Source: Chrysophaeum taylorii
Lineage: Eukaryota; Sar; Pelagophyceae; Pelagomonadales; Pelagomonadaceae
Assembly: GCA_029834535.1 (NCBI GenBank)
Contig: JAQMWT010000587.1
Coordinates: forward strand, 62,001 to 126,000
DNA: 64,000 nucleotides
Direction: 5' to 3'
Shown in pieces: positions 60,791-64,000 of the stretch. Made by a program: the position numbers and the translations under genes. The notes below the pieces were generated by a model that saw only the letters and a list, made by a program, of their open reading frames with translations, was not told the origin of the DNA and did no database searches. Every line of letters begins with the position of its first letter. The first letter of the stretch is position 1.

Positions 60791-62914
60791 GGATCCAAGC
60801 CGCTCGCGACCTGATATATTTGTATCGCGCGCCGACCTCCTCCTCTGTGATGGTCGCTCGCTGCCTTCTTCTTCTTCTTCTTCTTCTTCTTCTTCTTGGA
60901 AGCCGCATCATCCCTGCGGCACCTCTCTTTTATTGACCGGGTTGACTAGTTGATCGCTGCGCCAGCGTGAACTCCACCCTTCTTCTTCTTCTGAATCTTC
61001 TTCTGAAGACCACGACGACGACGACATGCCGGCCCGCCGCTACCATGAAACTACTGCTTATTAAAGCGCGAACTGGAGCGACGAAGAAGCGACTTCGCCT
61101 GCATCTCGGCCCGGGGTCCCGGGTGGATGTAACGTGGAATGCCTTTTTTAGAAGAACAACTCGTTGCAGAAGGCTGTCGGTGCTTGCGGATGATGGCCTG
61201 AGGAGGAGTCCTTCCGTCCTTCCGTCCGCATCACGCACATACAGACTGGCGCCTCGAAATTTGGCGATCTTTACTTTACGCGGGGATTGCAGCACTGCGC
61301 AGAGGGTCATGCGGCCCCACATACATGCGCCGCCGCCACCGGATGCGACCAACGACGCTGCACGGGCCGGGCCTTTTTTTTTTCCGGCTGGCACTCGCAC
61401 GCTATGACTTCGTTGTTGCTTATCCCACTGCGGTTTTTCTTATTATCATCCCATTGCAAAAACATAATCTCTGGTCGTGTGCGAACCGGAGCAGGGCGCT
61501 CAGGGGTTTGGGGGGTGTGTGGATTAATGGATGGTGTTCCGAGATTTTTTTCCTCGAGACAAAAACGCTGCCACGTTCGTTGTAACGGTCCGAAGAACAA
61601 CGTGTCAAGTGGCGCAGATCTCGATGTCGGAGCAGCGTGGGGAATTGCATGCCAACGCCGGGATCAGCATACCAATCATCGATGATGGCCGACGTGGTGG
61701 TGCAAGACTTAGTCGCGCGCTAAGGTTTCCTGGCTGATTCCAGAGGAGCCCAGTGGCGCGAGGAGTCACCAGTGTAGCGGTAAAAAGGTGTCGGCTTCTC
61801 CGAATCTGCATGATGCCCCATCCAATTTCTGCGACTTAATTAAGGGGTAAACGCCACAACCGGTAGTATCCGTCATTCAAGAACGATGTGGGAGGAGATA
61901 CTCCTCCGCCCTCGACCGTTGGATTCGAGGAGCAAGATCGCATCCGAAAGGACGCCATCATTACGTACGAGGTCTATAGACGCTGAGAACGAGCAGCAGC
62001 AGCAGAATCTAAAGAAGAGGCGCGGGGTGCGTTTCGCAAGAATAAAACTTGAACTCAGCGTGCGATTTTAAGAGGATCGTTGACGGCGCTGCGAGCTCAA
62101 ACTGCACAGTTGTGGTGGTCTAGAATCTAGTCGTGGCTAGAGATAGAGTGGCGACTGTAGTTTGTCTGGTTCATAAATGTACTCAGACAAGCATCGTCAT
62201 TTTTCTCATCTCGATGCGCGGCACCGCTGTAACACGATAATCGGACGCAGGGCGAAGTCCAATAAACGAAAAAGGCTATTGCTCTGACTCATCATGATGA
62301 TGCTCATCCTCTACGATGCACCTTTTCTTATTACTATGGCAAATGTATTGCTCGAGCAAATGGGTCCCGCGGCGAGTTGTTGGATGAGATTACATTGCGG
62401 AACGATACCAGCGAACTTTAATTTCAGGGATTCTTTTTTTCGGGGTTCCCGCGCCTTTCTTCCAAGAGAGAGCGCTCTGAAAATGAATGATTTTGTGTGT
62501 CTTGTCTGTGCGCGCGGTTCTTCTCGCTGTCGGTGATTGCGGCTTAGTGACTTGCCTGCGACACAAGGATGTCCCGCCGCTAAGGCTCTTGTCATTGCCA
62601 CTGCAGTAATCGAGGCGCAAGTAGCCCGCTTTCCAGTTATTATCTTGATTAATTCGGCTGTTCCCATCTTTTCGACGTCCCCGCGGAGGACATTTGTTTT
62701 ACCGGGCGGCCAAGCCGGTGAAATGCGGGGTTCGGGAGGCGAAGCCCACCGAGGAAAATTTTAAGCACTTGAAGATCTTGATTGATTTGCGGTTTCGGGG
62801 GCCACTTTTCAACAACCCGATTCCAGCCCTCGGCCTCGTGAGACTAAGCTTTTCTTTCGAACCGCCCCTTTTTTTGTTTCTCGAGGTGTGGTCCTCGATG
62901 ATGACTGGGATATG
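60791..62914. other. Intergenic, low-signal DNA
   Basis: About 2.1 kb without a supported gene on either strand. A CTT/TTC microsatellite lies at 60865-60897 and short CTT runs near 60980-61008. The remaining open frames are short and biased. It could hold untranslated parts of neighbours or decayed DNA. Confidence 0.45.
60865..60897. repeat. (CTT)n microsatellite
   Basis: About eleven CTT units in the downstream region of the calcium-pump gene. Confidence 0.9.
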
Positions 62915-63175
62915 CAAACAAACAAACAAACAAACAAACAAACAAACAAACAAACAAACAAACAAACAAACAAACAAACAAACAAACAAACAAACAAACA
63001 AACAAACAAACAAACAAACAAACAAACAAACAAACAAACAAACAAACAAACAAACAAACAAACAAACAAACAAACAAACAAACAAACAAACAAACAAACA
63101 AACAAACAAACAAACAAACAAACAAACAAACAAACAAACAAACAAACAAACAAACAAACAAACAAACAAACAAAC
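62915..63175. repeat. (CAAA)n microsatellite, about 65 units
   Basis: A nearly perfect CAAA tetranucleotide array of about 260 bp. It produces long open frames on both strands that are not genes. The motif echoes the CAAACAGA spacers of the helicase-fragment repeats. Confidence 0.97.
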
Positions 63176-63539
63176 ACAAACATTCCTCGCGCTCAGGACT
63201 TTTTCTTCGGATGGCGCTTCTACTACAAGTTTCGGGATAAACCTGCGCTAAAATGCGCACCTCGCGTCCCTGGTCTTCGGAGACCCATCTCTCTTCTAGA
63301 GGAAGGGAGAGGGCGCACAAACCAAATTTGTACGTACGTAGTACAATCTCCCAGAGGACGCGGCCGAAGTCTATTGTGCTGCTTCTGGTGATGGTGCTGC
63401 TGCTGATAGACGGAGAGCGTGATGACACACAATCCTGAAATAAGAAGGAGAGGCAGGCAGGAGCGAGAGGATGAAGAAGAAGACGGGACTTCATTACTTA
63501 AGAAGAAGAAGCGCAAAATTGACTTGACTTGGTCGGTCG

Positions 63540-64000
63540 TCAGTGGGTTTGGCTCGCGGCGTGACCAACGAATGGGATGTGGGCGTCGAGGGGGAAATGG
63601 TCCTGGAGGTCGTTGAAGGCGGCGAGAAGTGCCGTGGTGGTGGTCAAGGCGGCGGAGACATCGGCGGGGGTCAGGTCGTTGGGGGCGCGGAGGAGATCGG
63701 CGAAGAGGTCGACGACGAGGAGTCTGACCTCGGCCGAGTTCCAGGTGTAGGAGGGGGCGTGGGTGCCGGCGAGATGTCTCGGGGAGCGGTGCTTGGGATT
63801 GTCCAAGCAGAACCTGTCCATGGCCTCCAATACGGGGACGGCCCCAGCGTCGCGGACTTGACGCGAGTAGCCTCGACGCGCGAGGACGCGGAGGAGGTTG
63901 ATGCACTCGCCGCCGGGGCAACTGTCGCCGGCGGCCCAGTAGGTATTTCGTGCGTCGACGACGTTTTTTTTGTGGTGGTGGTGGGGCCAGTCGCGGACGC
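63540..64000 (-). CDS. Partial helical-repeat protein, N terminus off window
   Basis: The minus strand is open from the window edge (64000) to a stop at 63540, about 153 codons. It reads ARNTYWAAGDSCPGGECINL, then LLRVLARRGYSRQVRDAGAVPVLEAM, TWNSAEVRLLVVDLFADLL, and ends in a helical tail. The part QVRDAGAVPVLEAM looks like an armadillo-type repeat, where a Gly-Ala-Val/Ile-Pro box is common. Function unknown. The beginning of the gene lies beyond the window, so the start cannot be chosen. Confidence 0.6.
   Translation of the reverse strand, partial: VRDWPHHHHKKNVVDARNTYWAAGDSCPGGECINLLRVLARRGYSRQVRDAGAVPVLEAMDRFCLDNPKHRSPRHLAGTHAPSYTWNSAEVRLLVVDLFADLLRAPNDLTPADVSAALTTTTALLAAFNDLQDHFPLDAHIPFVGHAASQTH

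Noticed and set aside
62699-63494. Long CLFV or TNKQ open frames
   Set aside because: They only translate the CAAA microsatellite.

Overview
The window is nuclear DNA from a GC-rich, compact eukaryotic genome, most likely a flagellated, algal-type protist. My best guess is a stramenopile such as a pelagophyte, but this is inference. The main clues are a plant-type L-galactono-1,4-lactone dehydrogenase, a plant-type photolyase-like/hydrolase fusion, an epsilon-tubulin (which implies centrioles or basal bodies), a TAF13 split by two tiny introns (46 and 59 nt) and a third 46-nt intron in an oxidoreductase gene. Most genes are uninterrupted. Neighbours sit very close: head-to-head start codons are 20, 31 and 57 bp apart, and convergent stops can be about 25 bp apart.

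Layout. 0-1.5 kb is mostly unassigned. 1.5-4.4 kb holds ascorbate synthesis (GLDH) and an acidic unknown protein. 4.4-7.4 kb holds decayed DNA-transposon genes (BED/hAT-like and pogo/CENP-B-like). 7.9-9.7 kb is a dehydroquinate-synthase-fold sugar phosphate cyclase with a coiled-coil extension. 11.5-17.7 kb holds an alpha/beta hydrolase, a dual-specificity phosphatase and a full-length ABCA transporter. 19.6-23.5 kb holds a La protein, an SLC17-like carrier and an FCP1-type CTD phosphatase. 23.7-28.5 kb holds a LINE relic, epsilon-tubulin, TAF13 and the photolyase-like/hydrolase fusion.

From 28.5 to 49.7 kb the window is dominated by mobile DNA. A roughly 1-kb repeat family carries the decayed C-terminal part of a Helitron/PIF1-type helicase: eight copies lie in this block, one inverted pair and one three-unit tandem array among them, and a ninth lies at 55 kb. 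A 5'-truncated LINE has a restriction-enzyme-like endonuclease motif. An apparently whole Crypton-type tyrosine recombinase gene reads as 871 codons. There is also a 75-bp-arm hairpin, a GC-rich tandem repeat and a gag-like fossil of an LTR retrotransposon. Two ordinary genes (a conserved unknown and a beta-propeller protein) sit inside this block.

49.7-60.8 kb returns to host genes: a LigB-type extradiol dioxygenase, a YHYH-domain protein with four PPxY motifs, a prolyl 4-hydroxylase, a two-exon Gfo/Idh/MocA oxidoreductase, a damaged ankyrin gene next to another helicase-fragment repeat, and a SERCA-type calcium pump. The end has a 260-bp CAAA microsatellite and a partial gene that runs off the window.

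I see no pathway cluster. The genes are general housekeeping, membrane and secretory functions. The strongest unusual signals are the Crypton, the helicase-fragment repeat family, the hairpin at 41 kb and the unusual sugar phosphate cyclase.
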